A DNA stretch of 64,000 nt from UBA5195 sp034432755 (GCA_034432755.1 DAOUBQ010000038.1:38117-102116); one strand, 5' to 3'. Shown: positions 43,023 through 52,911, counted from the first letter of the stretch. A program made the numbers and translations. Notes: a model not told the origin generated them from the sequence alone.

Positions 43023-44617
43023 GAATGATTCTCCCTTGAAGAATTGATTGGAAGCAAAAGCCGAAAACAAGCGCCAGGAGCGCGGTCTGCCAGCAGTTCA
43101 AGTTTGCCTCCATGGGCGGTCACAATGTCATAACTGACCGAAAGCCCCAAACCGGTTCCGCTGCCCTTCGTGCTGACAAACGGCTCAAAGATGTTGGCGC
43201 GCACCTCAGGCGGAACGCCGGCACCGGTATCCTGAAACAAGATTTCAATCATCTTACGCTTCTGGGTGATACGAATCCACAGTTCGCCACCCTGGGGCAT
43301 GGCATCGAAGGCATTCAAAACCAGGTTGATAAAAACTTGCTCAATCTGGTTGCTGATGGCGCGAATCCCCGGCAGGCGCGCCGGCCAGGCCGTTGTAACG
43401 CGAATGTTGCGCTCGCGCAACTGCTGTCCCAACAGGTTGAGAACATGCTCCAGCAAATCGAGAACCTGAACCGGTTTGAACTCAGCACTCGGACGGTAAA
43501 AGTCCAACATGCGCTGAACGGTGGTCATCAGGCGGTCCAGCTCTTGCTGGGTCATCTCCAGGTATTTCTGGCGCATCTCTTGGGGAATGTCTTCACGAGT
43601 TGCCAGATGAAAGCAGTTACGCACCCCTTGAAGCGGATTGTTGATTTCGTGCGCAATAGAAGCAGTCAGCCGCCCGGCGGCGGCCAGTTTCTCGGCCTGC
43701 ACCAGCGCCTGCTGCGATTCTTCCACCCGACGCACGTAAGCGCGCAGTTCCTCGTACAGGCGGGCATTCTCCATCGCAATCGTAGCCTGGCGCGCCAGGA
43801 TGAGGAACATCTCCAGGTCAGCCTCGCGGAAGACGGGTTCACCGGCATCGCGCGCCACAAACAGGACGGAAGAAAGGTTAACCAGCGAAGTCGGGACGCA
43901 CATCATGCTGCTCAACTCCAACTGATACAAGTCGCGCTTCAGACGCGCATCGCCCATCCCACCCCAAACCGGGGTTTCCAAAGCCGCGGCACGCAAAACC
44001 GGGTTACCAGATTCGCTGAGCGGACCGTCGGGGAGCATCTTGCCGCGCCCGGCCAGCAGGTTGAGGGTATTGTCTTTTTCCGTGACCTGGTAAAAGCCAA
44101 CATTGGAGCAGCGCAGTTGGGCCGAAACAACATCCAGAATAAGTTCGAGCAAATGGTCGGGACGGGTTTCAGAGAGCAGGGTCTCGGTCACGCTGAAAAG
44201 CGGCCGCAAGGCCTGCACACGGGCAGCATCCTGCTTTTGCTGGCTATCGCTGAGGGCTTGCTGCACTGCCTGAATCAGTTCGGCCTTCTCAAACGGCTTA
44301 AGAATCAGCCCATCTACCCCGCGCCGCAGGGCCTGAATGGCCGTCTCCACCGTACCAAAGCCAGTCATCGCCAGGATAGCCATTTCGCCTTGCACCTCAC
44401 GCACCTTTTGGATGACATCGAAGCCGCTAATTTCGGGCATCCGAATATCAACCAGGAGTAAATCATAGCGCTCTTTTTTGATGCTTTCGAGCGCCAGGGC
44501 CGGGTCAGTATACACTGTCACATCAAAACCCGCTTTCGAGAGCAGTCGCTCGCAAAGCAGGGTAATTCCAGGTTCGTCGTCAATAACCAGAATGCGGGCT
44601 GAGTTCACGCTATTCAT
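43019..44617 (-). CDS. Histidine kinase with N-terminal receiver and GAF domain
   Basis: 532 soluble residues from ATG 44617. Order: receiver (1-122, phospho-Asp D57 in LLLVDIRMPE), GAF (about 140-290), coiled coil, HisKA with H323 in SIAHEINNPLQG, and HATPase with NQIEQVFINLVLNAFDA, DTGAGVPPE and GSGTGLGLS. The NtrB-like H-box with NNPL is shared with the kinase upstream. A receiver ahead of the kinase core suggests its activity is controlled by phosphate from another kinase, probably the one encoded just upstream, giving a kinase-to-kinase chain that ends at the OmpR-type regulator. It overlaps both neighbours by 4 bases. Confidence 0.9.
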   Translation of the reverse strand: MNSVNSARILVIDDEPGITLLCERLLSKAGFDVTVYTDPALALESIKKERYDLLLVDIRMPEISGFDVIQKVREVQGEMAILAMTGFGTVETAIQALRRGVDGLILKPFEKAELIQAVQQALSDSQQKQDAARVQALRPLFSVTETLLSETRPDHLLELILDVVSAQLRCSNVGFYQVTEKDNTLNLLAGRGKMLPDGPLSESGNPVLRAAALETPVWGGMGDARLKRDLYQLELSSMMCVPTSLVNLSSVLFVARDAGEPVFREADLEMFLILARQATIAMENARLYEELRAYVRRVEESQQALVQAEKLAAAGRLTASIAHEINNPLQGVRNCFHLATREDIPQEMRQKYLEMTQQELDRLMTTVQRMLDFYRPSAEFKPVQVLDLLEHVLNLLGQQLRERNIRVTTAWPARLPGIRAISNQIEQVFINLVLNAFDAMPQGGELWIRITQKRKMIEILFQDTGAGVPPEVRANIFEPFVSTKGSGTGLGLSVSYDIVTAHGGKLELLADRAPGACFRLLLPINSSRENHS

Positions 44618-45780
44618 TCCAAAGGCAGCCAAACAGTAAACGATGACCCGGCAGACACTTCACTTTCCACTTCAATCATGCCGCCGTGGTCAGTCACAAT
44701 GCCATACGTCACGGAGAGGCCCAGGCCAGTGCCACCCCGGTCGCCGCGCGTGGTGAAAAACGGCTCGAAGATGCGCTGCAAATTTTCGGGCGAAATGCCC
44801 ACGCCCGTGTCGCGCACCGACATGGTTATCCACTGCCGGTTGTAGCGCGCCTGGCAGGCCGTCTCCACATCCAACCGCCCGCCTTCGGGCATGGCATACA
44901 GCGCATTATTGACCAGGTTAATCACTACCTGCTTAATCTGGTTGCGGTCCATCGAGGCCCAGGGTAGATTTTCACCCAATCGAATAACCAGCTGGACGTT
45001 GTTGGTATGCATCAGGTGCTTGGTCAGCAGCAACACATCATCCACAACTTCGTTAATATCAGCCTTCACACGGTTGGCCTCGCCCTGACGGGCAAAATCG
45101 AGCAGACGGCGCACCACGCTGCGCGCCCGGCGCGATTCTTTCAACACCAGTTCCAGGTCGCCACGCAACGGAGAATCAAGCGGCAGTTCCTCAAGGGCCA
45201 ATTCGGTAAATCCAACAACGGTCGTCAATGGATTGTTAAGTTCATGCGCCACGCCAGCAGCCATCTCGCCCACTGCGGCCAGTTTGGCAGCCTGAATGAG
45301 CCGCGCTTCAGCCTCATGCTGAGCGCTGATGCGCGCCTGCAACTCCTGCTGGGTGTTCTGGAGTTCCAGCACCGTCTGCTGCAACAAGCCCACCTCGCCC
45401 GGCGAAGGCGGCGGGAATGGTTCGCTCAAGGTCGCCAGCTTCCAAAGACGCTGGTCACGGGCGGTCAATTCCGACGAGGAACCCACCACCACCAGGGTCA
45501 TCACACCCGCCGGAAAAGCGTACAAACGCTGACAGGAGAGTTTTTTATTTTCCAAAATGGGGCGCGAACGCACCCTGCCGCCCGTCAGCGCACCACCAAG
45601 CCAGGTTGCCGAACCTGGCTCGTTCAAGAGTCCTGCCAGCGCCACCTGGGAGGCCCTGGAAAGATGGTACACATCACCCAGCCGCCACACATCCCCTTCG
45701 CGGAAGGTGTAGGCAGCCCAACAAGCGTCGGTCAACTGACAGGCTTCCTTCAAGCGCAGCAACAGGGGATTGTCCACCAT
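44614..45780 (-). CDS. Soluble sensor histidine kinase
   Basis: 388 residues, first gene of the minus-strand kinase operon. Residues 7-118 look like a degenerate GAF domain (WAAYTFREGDVWRLGDV, FPAGVMTLVVVGSSSELTAR read in parts), followed by a coiled coil (135-165), HisKA with H179 in GVAHELNNPLTT and HATPase with QVVINLVNNALYA, DTGVGISPE and GGTGLGLSVTYG. No membrane helix, so the signal is cytoplasmic. There is no Shine-Dalgarno; the -10 TATAAT at 45794-45789 sits 8 bases before the ATG, suggesting a leaderless message. Its stop overlaps the next ATG by 4 bases. Confidence 0.88.
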   Translation of the reverse strand: MVDNPLLLRLKEACQLTDACWAAYTFREGDVWRLGDVYHLSRASQVALAGLLNEPGSATWLGGALTGGRVRSRPILENKKLSCQRLYAFPAGVMTLVVVGSSSELTARDQRLWKLATLSEPFPPPSPGEVGLLQQTVLELQNTQQELQARISAQHEAEARLIQAAKLAAVGEMAAGVAHELNNPLTTVVGFTELALEELPLDSPLRGDLELVLKESRRARSVVRRLLDFARQGEANRVKADINEVVDDVLLLTKHLMHTNNVQLVIRLGENLPWASMDRNQIKQVVINLVNNALYAMPEGGRLDVETACQARYNRQWITMSVRDTGVGISPENLQRIFEPFFTTRGDRGGTGLGLSVTYGIVTDHGGMIEVESEVSAGSSFTVWLPLE

Positions 45781-45788
45781 ATACGTTG

Positions 45789-45794
45789 ATTATA
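45789..45794 (-). promoter_or_regulatory. -10 box of the kinase operon, probably giving a leaderless transcript
   Basis: TATAAT on the minus strand lies 8 bases upstream of the ATG at 45780, and no Shine-Dalgarno lies between. The -35 position is poor. Confidence 0.4.
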
Positions 45795-45867
45795 CATAGA
45801 TACGCGCAGTTTGAGAGAGTTCTACGGGTGGTAAAATAGTCACCTGCTACAGGAAAGTATAAAGAAA

Positions 45868-47226
45868 ATGACAGACCTTAATCGTAAAGAACTCATTGTT
45901 ATCGGCGGCGGGCTGGCCGGTTCCGAGGCTGCATGGCAGGCTGCCACGCGCGGAATCCACGTCAAATTGTACGAAATGCGCCCACACATGCCAACTGGCG
46001 CGCACGCCAGCAGCGACCTGGCCGAACTGGTCTGCTCCAACTCACTCGGCTCGAACCTGCCCGATAGGGCCTCAGGCGTCTTAAAATCAGAACTGCGCCG
46101 CATGGGGTCGCTCTTGCTCGAAGTGGCCGAACAAACCGCCCTGCCAGCCGGGGCCGCGCTGGCGGTGGATAGGGAAGCCTTCGCTCGAACCGTCACCGCG
46201 CGCCTCAGCGCGCACCCAAACATCGAAGTTATTCGCACTGAAGTGACAGAAATCCCCGCTGGGCCAGTCATCGTCGCCTCTGGGCCGCTCACCTCCCCGC
46301 GCCTTTCGCAGTCCATTGCCCGTTTCAGCGGCGAAGAACACCTGTATTTTTTCGACGCCATCTCCCCAATTATTGAGGCTGCCTCCATTGACATGTCCAT
46401 CGCCTACCGCGCTTCGCGCTGGGGAGAACACGATGAGGCAGGAGACTACATCAACTGCCCCTTCCACCAAAAAGCAGATTACCTGGCCTTTGTGGAAGCC
46501 CTGCGCACCGCAGAGCGGATTCAACTCAAAGAGTTTGAACTAGCCCTGGAACAAGGCGTGCGCGCCGGAGCCGACCAATTTTTCGAGGGTTGTTTGCCAG
46601 TCGAAATTATTGCCGCGCGCGGCGAAAAAGCCCTGGCCTATGGGCCCATGCGCCCGGTGGGCCTGCCCGACCCGCGCGTGCCGCGCCCACCCTACGCCGT
46701 TGTCCAACTGCGGCAAGATAACCTGGCCGGCAATCTCTACAACATGGTTGGATTCCAGACCAACCTGACCTTTCCCGAACAGCGGCGCGTCTTACGCATG
46801 ATTCCTGGCCTTCAAAATGCTGAATTTGTGCGTTACGGGCAAATGCACCGTAACACTTTCCTGGCCGCACCCAAACTATTGCGCCCCACCCTGCAAGCCC
46901 GCACCCGAGATGACCTGCTCTTCGCCGGGCAAATTACCGGCGTAGAAGGCTACATGGGCAACATCGCCACCGGATTACTGGCCGGTTGGAATGCAGCCCG
47001 CCTGCTCAACGACCAGCCCCTGCTTGAATTGCCACGCGAAACCATGCTCGGCGCGCTGTGCTGGTACATCACCCACACTGAACTCAAGCAATTTCAGCCC
47101 ATGAAAGCCAACTTCGGCATTCTGCCCCCCCTCGAAGAAGAAAACCCGCGCGGAAAACGCGAGCGCGCCGCAGCCTATGCCAGGCGAGCCAGCGAAGCGC
47201 TAGAGAGATTTTTAAGAGAAGCCTGA
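45868..47226 (+). CDS. trmFO: Methylenetetrahydrofolate-tRNA-(uracil-5-)-methyltransferase
   Basis: 452-residue folate- and FAD-dependent enzyme that makes 5-methyluridine at position 54 of the tRNA T loop. The N-terminal FAD motif is VIGGGLAGSEAAW, followed by the family blocks YEMRP, AELVCSNSL, GVLKSELRRMGSL and, near the C-terminus, ITGVEGYMGNIATG and ANFGILPPL. Length is normal (about 440-470). AGGAAAG precedes the ATG. It is divergent from the kinase operon and convergent with smc, with stops 4 bases apart. Confidence 0.95.
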   Translation: MTDLNRKELIVIGGGLAGSEAAWQAATRGIHVKLYEMRPHMPTGAHASSDLAELVCSNSLGSNLPDRASGVLKSELRRMGSLLLEVAEQTALPAGAALAVDREAFARTVTARLSAHPNIEVIRTEVTEIPAGPVIVASGPLTSPRLSQSIARFSGEEHLYFFDAISPIIEAASIDMSIAYRASRWGEHDEAGDYINCPFHQKADYLAFVEALRTAERIQLKEFELALEQGVRAGADQFFEGCLPVEIIAARGEKALAYGPMRPVGLPDPRVPRPPYAVVQLRQDNLAGNLYNMVGFQTNLTFPEQRRVLRMIPGLQNAEFVRYGQMHRNTFLAAPKLLRPTLQARTRDDLLFAGQITGVEGYMGNIATGLLAGWNAARLLNDQPLLELPRETMLGALCWYITHTELKQFQPMKANFGILPPLEEENPRGKRERAAAYARRASEALERFLREA

Positions 47227-47230
47227 ACGC

Positions 47231-50200
47231 CTACCCACCCCTCCCCAACATCTCATCGCTCACCTCATCCAACCGCAGGCTAATCTGCTGACTGGCCGAA
47301 TCGCGCCCCATCGTAATGCCGTAAATCACATCGGCCACCTGAACCGTGTTGCGGTTGTGGGTAACGACAATGAACTGGGTATGCTGGCTCAACTCGTCCA
47401 GCAAGTCTCTAAAGCGGCCCACGTTGGCCTCGTCGAGCATGGCGTCCACTTCGTCCATCACGCAAACCGGGGTGGGCGAGACTTTAAGCAGCGCGAAAAC
47501 CAGCGAAATCGCCGTCAGCGAGCGCTCGCCGCCCGAAAGCAGAGAGAGTCCCTGCTCGCGCCTCCCTGGCAGTTTGGCTTCGATGTCAATGCCGGTTTCG
47601 GTCAGGTTATCGGGGTCGGTCAAGATTAATCGCGCCGAACCGCCGCCAAACAGACGGGTAAAAATAGCCTTAAACTCCGCCGCCACCGCCTCGAAGGTTT
47701 TGGTAAACTCCTTTTTGGTCACTTCGTCCAACTCGGCAATCACCTGGCGCAGGTCCGCTTCCGCCTGGCGCAGGTCCGCCACCTGGGTCGTCATAAACTC
47801 ATAGCGTTCCTTGACCGAGTCGTATTCCTGCTGCGCCTCCATGTTCACCGCGCCCATGCGCCGAATTTGAGCGCGTTTCTGGCTCAAGGCTTCCTCCAAT
47901 TCAGCAGAAAGTTCAGTCACATACGGCAAAGTCTCCACCATTTCACCAAGCGGCAAAGGAACAGCCCCGGTCACATTCGTTTCATACTCAAACTGCACCA
48001 ACCCAAAATCTTCCTCGATGCGCCGCTTGAGCGTTTCGAGGGCTTCCTGCTTGCGCCCCAAATCCAACTGGGCCTGAGCATTGTAGCGCTCCACATTCGC
48101 CAATGACTTCTGCGCGGCAGCCTCCTGCTCTTGCAGGCTGGCTTCCTGCTGTTCGGCCTGGTTCAACTGCGCTTCGGCGGGTTCAATCAACGCGCGCAAG
48201 GCCTCAATTTGCTCATGCAATTCACGCTCGCGGGCTTGCAGGCGAGATTTTTCGCCCTCCAACGCCTCCAGCGCCAAATCAACCTCACCTTCGCGCCGCC
48301 GGGCGGCCTCCAATTGGGATTTCACCCGTTCCAACGCCTGGCCGCGCTCATTCTGACGCGCGCGCGCATCGTTCACCGTCCGCTCCGAAACTGAAACCCG
48401 CGCCCCCCAGTAATTGACCTGCGACAGCGCTTCATCCAGCCCCAGCCCGGCCAGTTCGCCGTTCAGTTTGCGCAGAGCCTCTTGCGCCGCGCCCAGCTTC
48501 TCCTCCACATCCTCCAGCAGCAAGCCGGTCTCGGTCTGGTCGCGCTCCGATTCGCGAATTTCCTTTTGCAGAGTCTCCTTTTGCCCGCTCTGAAAATCAC
48601 GCTGCCGCCGGGCCGATTCCGCCGCCAGCGCGGCCTCGCGCTCCGCATTCAACACCTCGTTGAGCGCCTTACGCGCCGCACGAAGCGCCTCCTCGCGCGC
48701 CGAAATCTCTTTCTGGGCAGCCGAAATTTCCGCATTCAGGCCGTTGAGCGTCTCCATCAGCGCATTCAACTGCCCAACCGCCTGCTCTAGCCGCTCACTC
48801 AACTCGCGCTTCTCGCGCGGGCGGCTCAAGGCGGCAGCGCGCGTCTCACGACCGGCAGCAATCACCCCATCAGGCCGGAACACCTCGCCCTTAACGGTCA
48901 CAAAACGCGCAGCCGGGTATTTCGCCCGCAGGGATTGCGCCACCGCCCGGTTTTCCACCAGGACGGTGTTCCCCAGCAAGGCCTCCACCGCAGGCCGCAG
49001 TTCCTCCGACACCTTGACCAAATCCGAAGCGAAACCAATCACGTTTTTGGAAAGGTCTCCCTTCAGCATTTCCCGTTCATCAGGCAGACTTCTGCCTTGT
49101 GCATTCCCCGTTATGGGCAGAATGACCGCCCGCCCGGCAGCCTGCTCCAGTAATTCGAGAGCCTGTTCCACGCTCGAACCGGATTCGACCACCACCACAT
49201 CGAACGCATCGCCCAGCGCAGCAGCGATGGCGGTCTCATAAGCAGCGGGCACATCCAACGCAGCCGAAAGCGCGCCCTTTGCGCCGCCCAATTTCGACTG
49301 GCGGGCGGCCTCGAGCAAAAACCTGGCCCCCTCAGCATAACCAGAAAGCGACTTTTCGGCCTGTTCCAGCACATCCAGGCGCGCCTGCAGCTTGGTCTGC
49401 TCACCCGCTTTGGCATTGCGCTCATCCTGAAGCGCTCTGCGCGCCGATTCGAGTTCACTCAACCGGTGGCGGGTGGCCGTTAAATCGGCCTCGGCCTGCT
49501 GGAGGACGGACTCGGCCCCTTCCCTGGCCTTTTGGGCGGCGAGGTGCTTTTTCTCGGCGGCGGCAAACGTCTGTTCGGCGGTGGCAATCACCACATCCGC
49601 ATCGCGCAATTTTTGGCGCTGCGCATCGAGGCGGGTCTTGAGTTCATGCAGGCGCGCCTGATGGCGGGCGCGGCGGCCATTCAATTCGTTCAGTTGATTG
49701 CGGGCAGCGTTCAGTTTCTGCTCCACCCCGGCGCGCTCCATCTGGCGGGCCGCGAGCGCCGCTTTCGCGGCGGCTTCCTGGTTTTTGGCCTCGGCAGCCT
49801 CAGCCTGAATGCGCTCCAACTCAGCGCGGGCTTCCTCCAGGCGTTCTGATGCGGCGCGTTGTTCATCGGCCAATCGCTGCTGCTCGGCGGCGGCAGTGGC
49901 GCGACTTTCGTTCAACGACCGGCGGCGTTCCTCCAGCACAGCCAGTTCGCGGCTGATGGCTTCGCTTTGGTTATGCAGCCCGGCCGATTGCCTGTGCCAC
50001 TCATTCAGGCGCGCGCGCAAATCAAACAGGCGTGCGCGGGTGCTGGAAAAACCCTCGGTCAGGTTGCGATAGGTTTCGCGGGCCTCGTTCAGTTTGGCTT
50101 CCTGCTGGCGGGCAATCGCCTGCACTTCCGTCAATTCCTTTTGAGCGCGATGCCAGTGATAGCCATACCACTCGCGCAGAATGAGTTTCAGGTCCGCCTG

Positions 50201-50860
50201 AATTTGCAGGTATTCCTGGGCGCGGCGCGCCTGACGCTCCAGCCCGCGCAGGCGCGGCTCCAATTCGGCCAAAATATCGAGAACGCGCTCCAGGTTGCGC
50301 TGGGTGTTCTCCATGCGGCGCAGGGCTTCCTCGCGGCGAGAGCGGTACAGGCCAATTCCGGCGGCTTCCTCAAACAGACGGCGGCGCTCATCGGCCTTGA
50401 GAGCCAGCGAGGCGTCCACCATGCCCTGGCCGAGAATGGTATACGTCCGCTCCGAAAGGCCGGATTGCGCCAGCAATTCGTTAATATCGCGCAGGCGCAC
50501 GGTCTGGCCGTTAAGCAGGTACTCGTTATGCCCGTCGCGGTAAGCGCGGCGAGTGACGGCCACCTCCGAGAAATCAACCGGCAGCCAGCCGGTGGAATTG
50601 TCGAAGGTGATGGTGACGGAGGCCATTCCAGCGCGCGGGCGCTGCTCAGAGCCAGAGAAAATCATATCCTCGGTCTTCTTGGCGCGCAGCAGGCTGGCAG
50701 ATTGTTCCCCCAGCACCCAGCGCAACGAATCGGCAAAGTTCGACTTGCCCGAGCCGTTCGGCCCTACGATGGCGGTGATGCCGTCGGCAAATTCAAAGAG
50801 CGTTTTGGATGCGAAGGTTTTATAACCGTGCAGTTCGAGAGATTTAAGACGTAAAGGCAT
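47231..50860 (-). CDS. smc: Chromosome segregation protein SMC
   Basis: 1209-residue condensin ATPase. Walker A is GPNGSGKS (33-40), the ABC signature LSGGERSLTA begins near 1108 and Walker B is CVMDEVDAMLDEAN (D1136, E1137). Two long coiled coils (about 165-500 and 665-1020) flank a hinge near 510-660. SMC dimers with ScpAB organise the chromosome and clear newly replicated origins. It lies downstream of rnc on the same strand with a 97-base gap, a common arrangement. The strong coiled-coil composition produces several long antisense open frames that are not genes. Confidence 0.96.
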   Translation of the reverse strand: MPLRLKSLELHGYKTFASKTLFEFADGITAIVGPNGSGKSNFADSLRWVLGEQSASLLRAKKTEDMIFSGSEQRPRAGMASVTITFDNSTGWLPVDFSEVAVTRRAYRDGHNEYLLNGQTVRLRDINELLAQSGLSERTYTILGQGMVDASLALKADERRRLFEEAAGIGLYRSRREEALRRMENTQRNLERVLDILAELEPRLRGLERQARRAQEYLQIQADLKLILREWYGYHWHRAQKELTEVQAIARQQEAKLNEARETYRNLTEGFSSTRARLFDLRARLNEWHRQSAGLHNQSEAISRELAVLEERRRSLNESRATAAAEQQRLADEQRAASERLEEARAELERIQAEAAEAKNQEAAAKAALAARQMERAGVEQKLNAARNQLNELNGRRARHQARLHELKTRLDAQRQKLRDADVVIATAEQTFAAAEKKHLAAQKAREGAESVLQQAEADLTATRHRLSELESARRALQDERNAKAGEQTKLQARLDVLEQAEKSLSGYAEGARFLLEAARQSKLGGAKGALSAALDVPAAYETAIAAALGDAFDVVVVESGSSVEQALELLEQAAGRAVILPITGNAQGRSLPDEREMLKGDLSKNVIGFASDLVKVSEELRPAVEALLGNTVLVENRAVAQSLRAKYPAARFVTVKGEVFRPDGVIAAGRETRAAALSRPREKRELSERLEQAVGQLNALMETLNGLNAEISAAQKEISAREEALRAARKALNEVLNAEREAALAAESARRQRDFQSGQKETLQKEIRESERDQTETGLLLEDVEEKLGAAQEALRKLNGELAGLGLDEALSQVNYWGARVSVSERTVNDARARQNERGQALERVKSQLEAARRREGEVDLALEALEGEKSRLQARERELHEQIEALRALIEPAEAQLNQAEQQEASLQEQEAAAQKSLANVERYNAQAQLDLGRKQEALETLKRRIEEDFGLVQFEYETNVTGAVPLPLGEMVETLPYVTELSAELEEALSQKRAQIRRMGAVNMEAQQEYDSVKERYEFMTTQVADLRQAEADLRQVIAELDEVTKKEFTKTFEAVAAEFKAIFTRLFGGGSARLILTDPDNLTETGIDIEAKLPGRREQGLSLLSGGERSLTAISLVFALLKVSPTPVCVMDEVDAMLDEANVGRFRDLLDELSQHTQFIVVTHNRNTVQVADVIYGITMGRDSASQQISLRLDEVSDEMLGRGG

Positions 50861-50957
50861 AAGAAGTCAAAATGAGGAATGCGGAATGATGAAACACGGA
50901 ATACGGACGAAAGACAGAAAAGTGGAGATGTGAGTGAATGACTTTGCTCTGCATTCA

Positions 50958-51695
50958 TCATTCATCATTCTGCATTTCAATCCCTTCCAACGCATTTTGG
51001 GCGGCGTTTTGCTGAGCGATGTGCTTCGAGGGGCCAGCGCCGCGCCCAAAACATTTCCCGCCGACGTATACTTCAACTTCAAACGTCCGGGCATGGTCAG
51101 GGCCGGTCGAATCGCGGGTGATGTATTGGGGTGTGCCAAGTTTTTGAGCCTGCGACCATTCCTGCAAACGCGATTTCGGGTCAATAGTGTGCATTTGGAC
51201 GAAAATCCGCTCGGCGGCGGGTTCGAGCAGCGGCATGACGAACTGACGGGCGGCCTCAAGGCCTTTGTACTGGTACAGCGCCCCCACAATCGCCTCGAAG
51301 GTGGCGCACAAGAGCGCGTCGCGGTCGCGCCCGCCGCCGTGCAGTTCGCCGCGTCCCAAACGCATGGCATTGCCTAACCCTAACTGGCGGGCAAAATCGG
51401 CCAGCGATTCGGTGCGGACCAGCGCCGAGCGCATGCGCGTCAGCTCGCCTTCCGGCATTTCGGGGTAAGTATTGTAAACCCACGCGCCGACCAGAAAATC
51501 CAGCACGGCGTCACCCAGGAACTCCAGCCGCTCATTGTCGGCAGGAACATCCTGGTGTTCGTTGACGTAGGAGCGATGCGTCAGGGCGCGGGTCAGCAAG
51601 CGCAGGTCATCAAACGGCAGATTAAGCCGCTGCGCCAATTGGGCAGGCGTTTCGCTGCCAGCCCGCTCGGTGAGGGGTTCGTTGATTTCCAACAT
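50958..51695 (-). CDS. rnc: Ribonuclease III
   Basis: 245-residue double-strand-specific endonuclease that processes rRNA precursors. The RNase III signature NERLEFLGD is at 54-62 with metal ligands E58, D62, D127 and E134 expected in the active site. A C-terminal double-stranded-RNA-binding domain (about 170-240) ends with GAGPSKHIAQQNAAQNALE. The final residues EMQNDE are encoded at the edge of a low-complexity stretch with repeated ATTCATC units that continues into the gap before smc, so the C-terminus may have been extended by drift. Confidence 0.95.
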   Translation of the reverse strand: MLEINEPLTERAGSETPAQLAQRLNLPFDDLRLLTRALTHRSYVNEHQDVPADNERLEFLGDAVLDFLVGAWVYNTYPEMPEGELTRMRSALVRTESLADFARQLGLGNAMRLGRGELHGGGRDRDALLCATFEAIVGALYQYKGLEAARQFVMPLLEPAAERIFVQMHTIDPKSRLQEWSQAQKLGTPQYITRDSTGPDHARTFEVEVYVGGKCFGRGAGPSKHIAQQNAAQNALEGIEMQNDE

Positions 51696-51725
51696 GGGGA
51701 AACTCCCTGGAACTCAGGGAGCGCC

Positions 51726-51810
51726 AGACCCCCTCCCTGCCCTGCCCATTCTCACCGAAGGTCAGTCGAAAATGGGGGAGGATCCCATAAGAACGGGCAG
51801 GGGTGGGTCT
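51726..51810. repeat. Large imperfect hairpin between rnc and the aldo/keto reductase
   Basis: AGACCC and CCCTGCCC (51726-51742) pair with GGGCAGGG and GGGTCT (51795-51810) around a loop of about 50 bases that contains a smaller CCATT/AATGG stem. The intergenic region of 283 bases holds no ORF. It lies upstream of both divergent genes and could be a dispersed palindromic repeat. Confidence 0.4.
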
Positions 51811-51978
51811 CGCGGCCACTCAGTTCCGATATAAAAGATGTGCGGCTGATTTTACACGGGTTTTGAGATTCAGGGACTTAAAACCCAGCATCAAATTTGC
51901 TGCCCTACAAAACGCATCACTCCCCCGAAAGCCCTATCGGGTGATACAATTTGCCGGAAACGTTCAAGGAGTTCACCA

Positions 51979-52911
51979 ATGACAGACATCCCTGAATCAG
52001 TCCGCTTTTTGCACGAAGTCGAAATCGGCCTGGGCGCCTGGGCCTGGGGAGACAGACTGGTATGGGGCTACGGCAGCGGCTACAGCGATGATGATGTGGA
52101 AGCAGGATTCCGCGCCTCGCTAGAAAACGGCGTCAGGCTGGTTGACACCGCCGAAGTGTATGGCAACGGACGCTCGGAGCGGCTGCTCGGACAATTCCTC
52201 AAGAAAACCGACCAGCCCGTCATCGTGGCAACCAAATTTTTCCCCATGCCCTGGCGCATCCGGCGGGCCTCGGTCACGCGCGCCTTGCGCCACAGTTTAG
52301 AGCGACTCGAACTGGAGCGGGTAGACCTGTATCAGATTCACTGGCCCAGCCCCATCGTTCCCATCGAACAATACGTGCAGGGCCTGGTTGCGGCGCACCG
52401 CCTGGGGTTGACTCGCGCGGTGGGCGTCTCCAACTACGACAAAAACCAAATGCAGCGCGCCGTCACCACCCTTGCCCGACACGACATCCCGCTCGCCTCG
52501 AACCAGGTGGAATATCACCTGCTGAACCGGCGCGTCGAAAAAAATGGACTGCTGGCGCGCTGCCAGGAACTTGGCGTGCGGCTGATTGCCTACTCCCCGC
52601 TGGCGATGGGCCTGCTCACGGGCAAATACTCCCCCAAAAATCCCCCGCCCGGGATGCGCAGCAGCCGCTACAGCGGGATACTCAAAGACATCCAGCCACT
52701 CATCCACCTGATGACCGAAATCGGACAGGATTACGGCGGCAAATCACCGGCCCAAATCGCCCTCAATTGGGTTATCTGCAAAGGCGCGCTGCCCATCCCT
52801 GGCGCAAAAAACGTCCGCCAGGCCGAAATGAACGCCGGGGCCGCCGGGTGGCGGTTGACACCAGAGCAAGTCAAAGCACTGGACGAGGCCAGCGACAAAT
52901 TTACAAAATAA
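51979..52911 (+). CDS. Aldo/keto reductase
   Basis: 310-residue NAD(P)H-dependent oxidoreductase with a TIM-barrel fold. The catalytic tetrad is D56, Y61, K86 and H121 (VDTAEVYG, VATKF, YQIHWP). The cofactor-binding C-terminal part has IPGAKNVRQAEMNAGA. It is closest in form to the AKR groups that include plant-type pyridoxal reductase and YghZ-like enzymes; the carbonyl substrate cannot be told. AAGGAG at 51966-51971 gives a good ribosome site. Confidence 0.9.
   Translation: MTDIPESVRFLHEVEIGLGAWAWGDRLVWGYGSGYSDDDVEAGFRASLENGVRLVDTAEVYGNGRSERLLGQFLKKTDQPVIVATKFFPMPWRIRRASVTRALRHSLERLELERVDLYQIHWPSPIVPIEQYVQGLVAAHRLGLTRAVGVSNYDKNQMQRAVTTLARHDIPLASNQVEYHLLNRRVEKNGLLARCQELGVRLIAYSPLAMGLLTGKYSPKNPPPGMRSSRYSGILKDIQPLIHLMTEIGQDYGGKSPAQIALNWVICKGALPIPGAKNVRQAEMNAGAAGWRLTPEQVKALDEASDKFTK

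Noticed and set aside
43112..44461. 449-residue open frame on the plus strand
   Set aside because: Antisense to the REC-GAF histidine kinase, whose motifs are complete on the other strand.
49859..50854. 331-residue open frame on the plus strand
   Set aside because: Antisense to the coiled-coil and ATPase part of smc; composition only.
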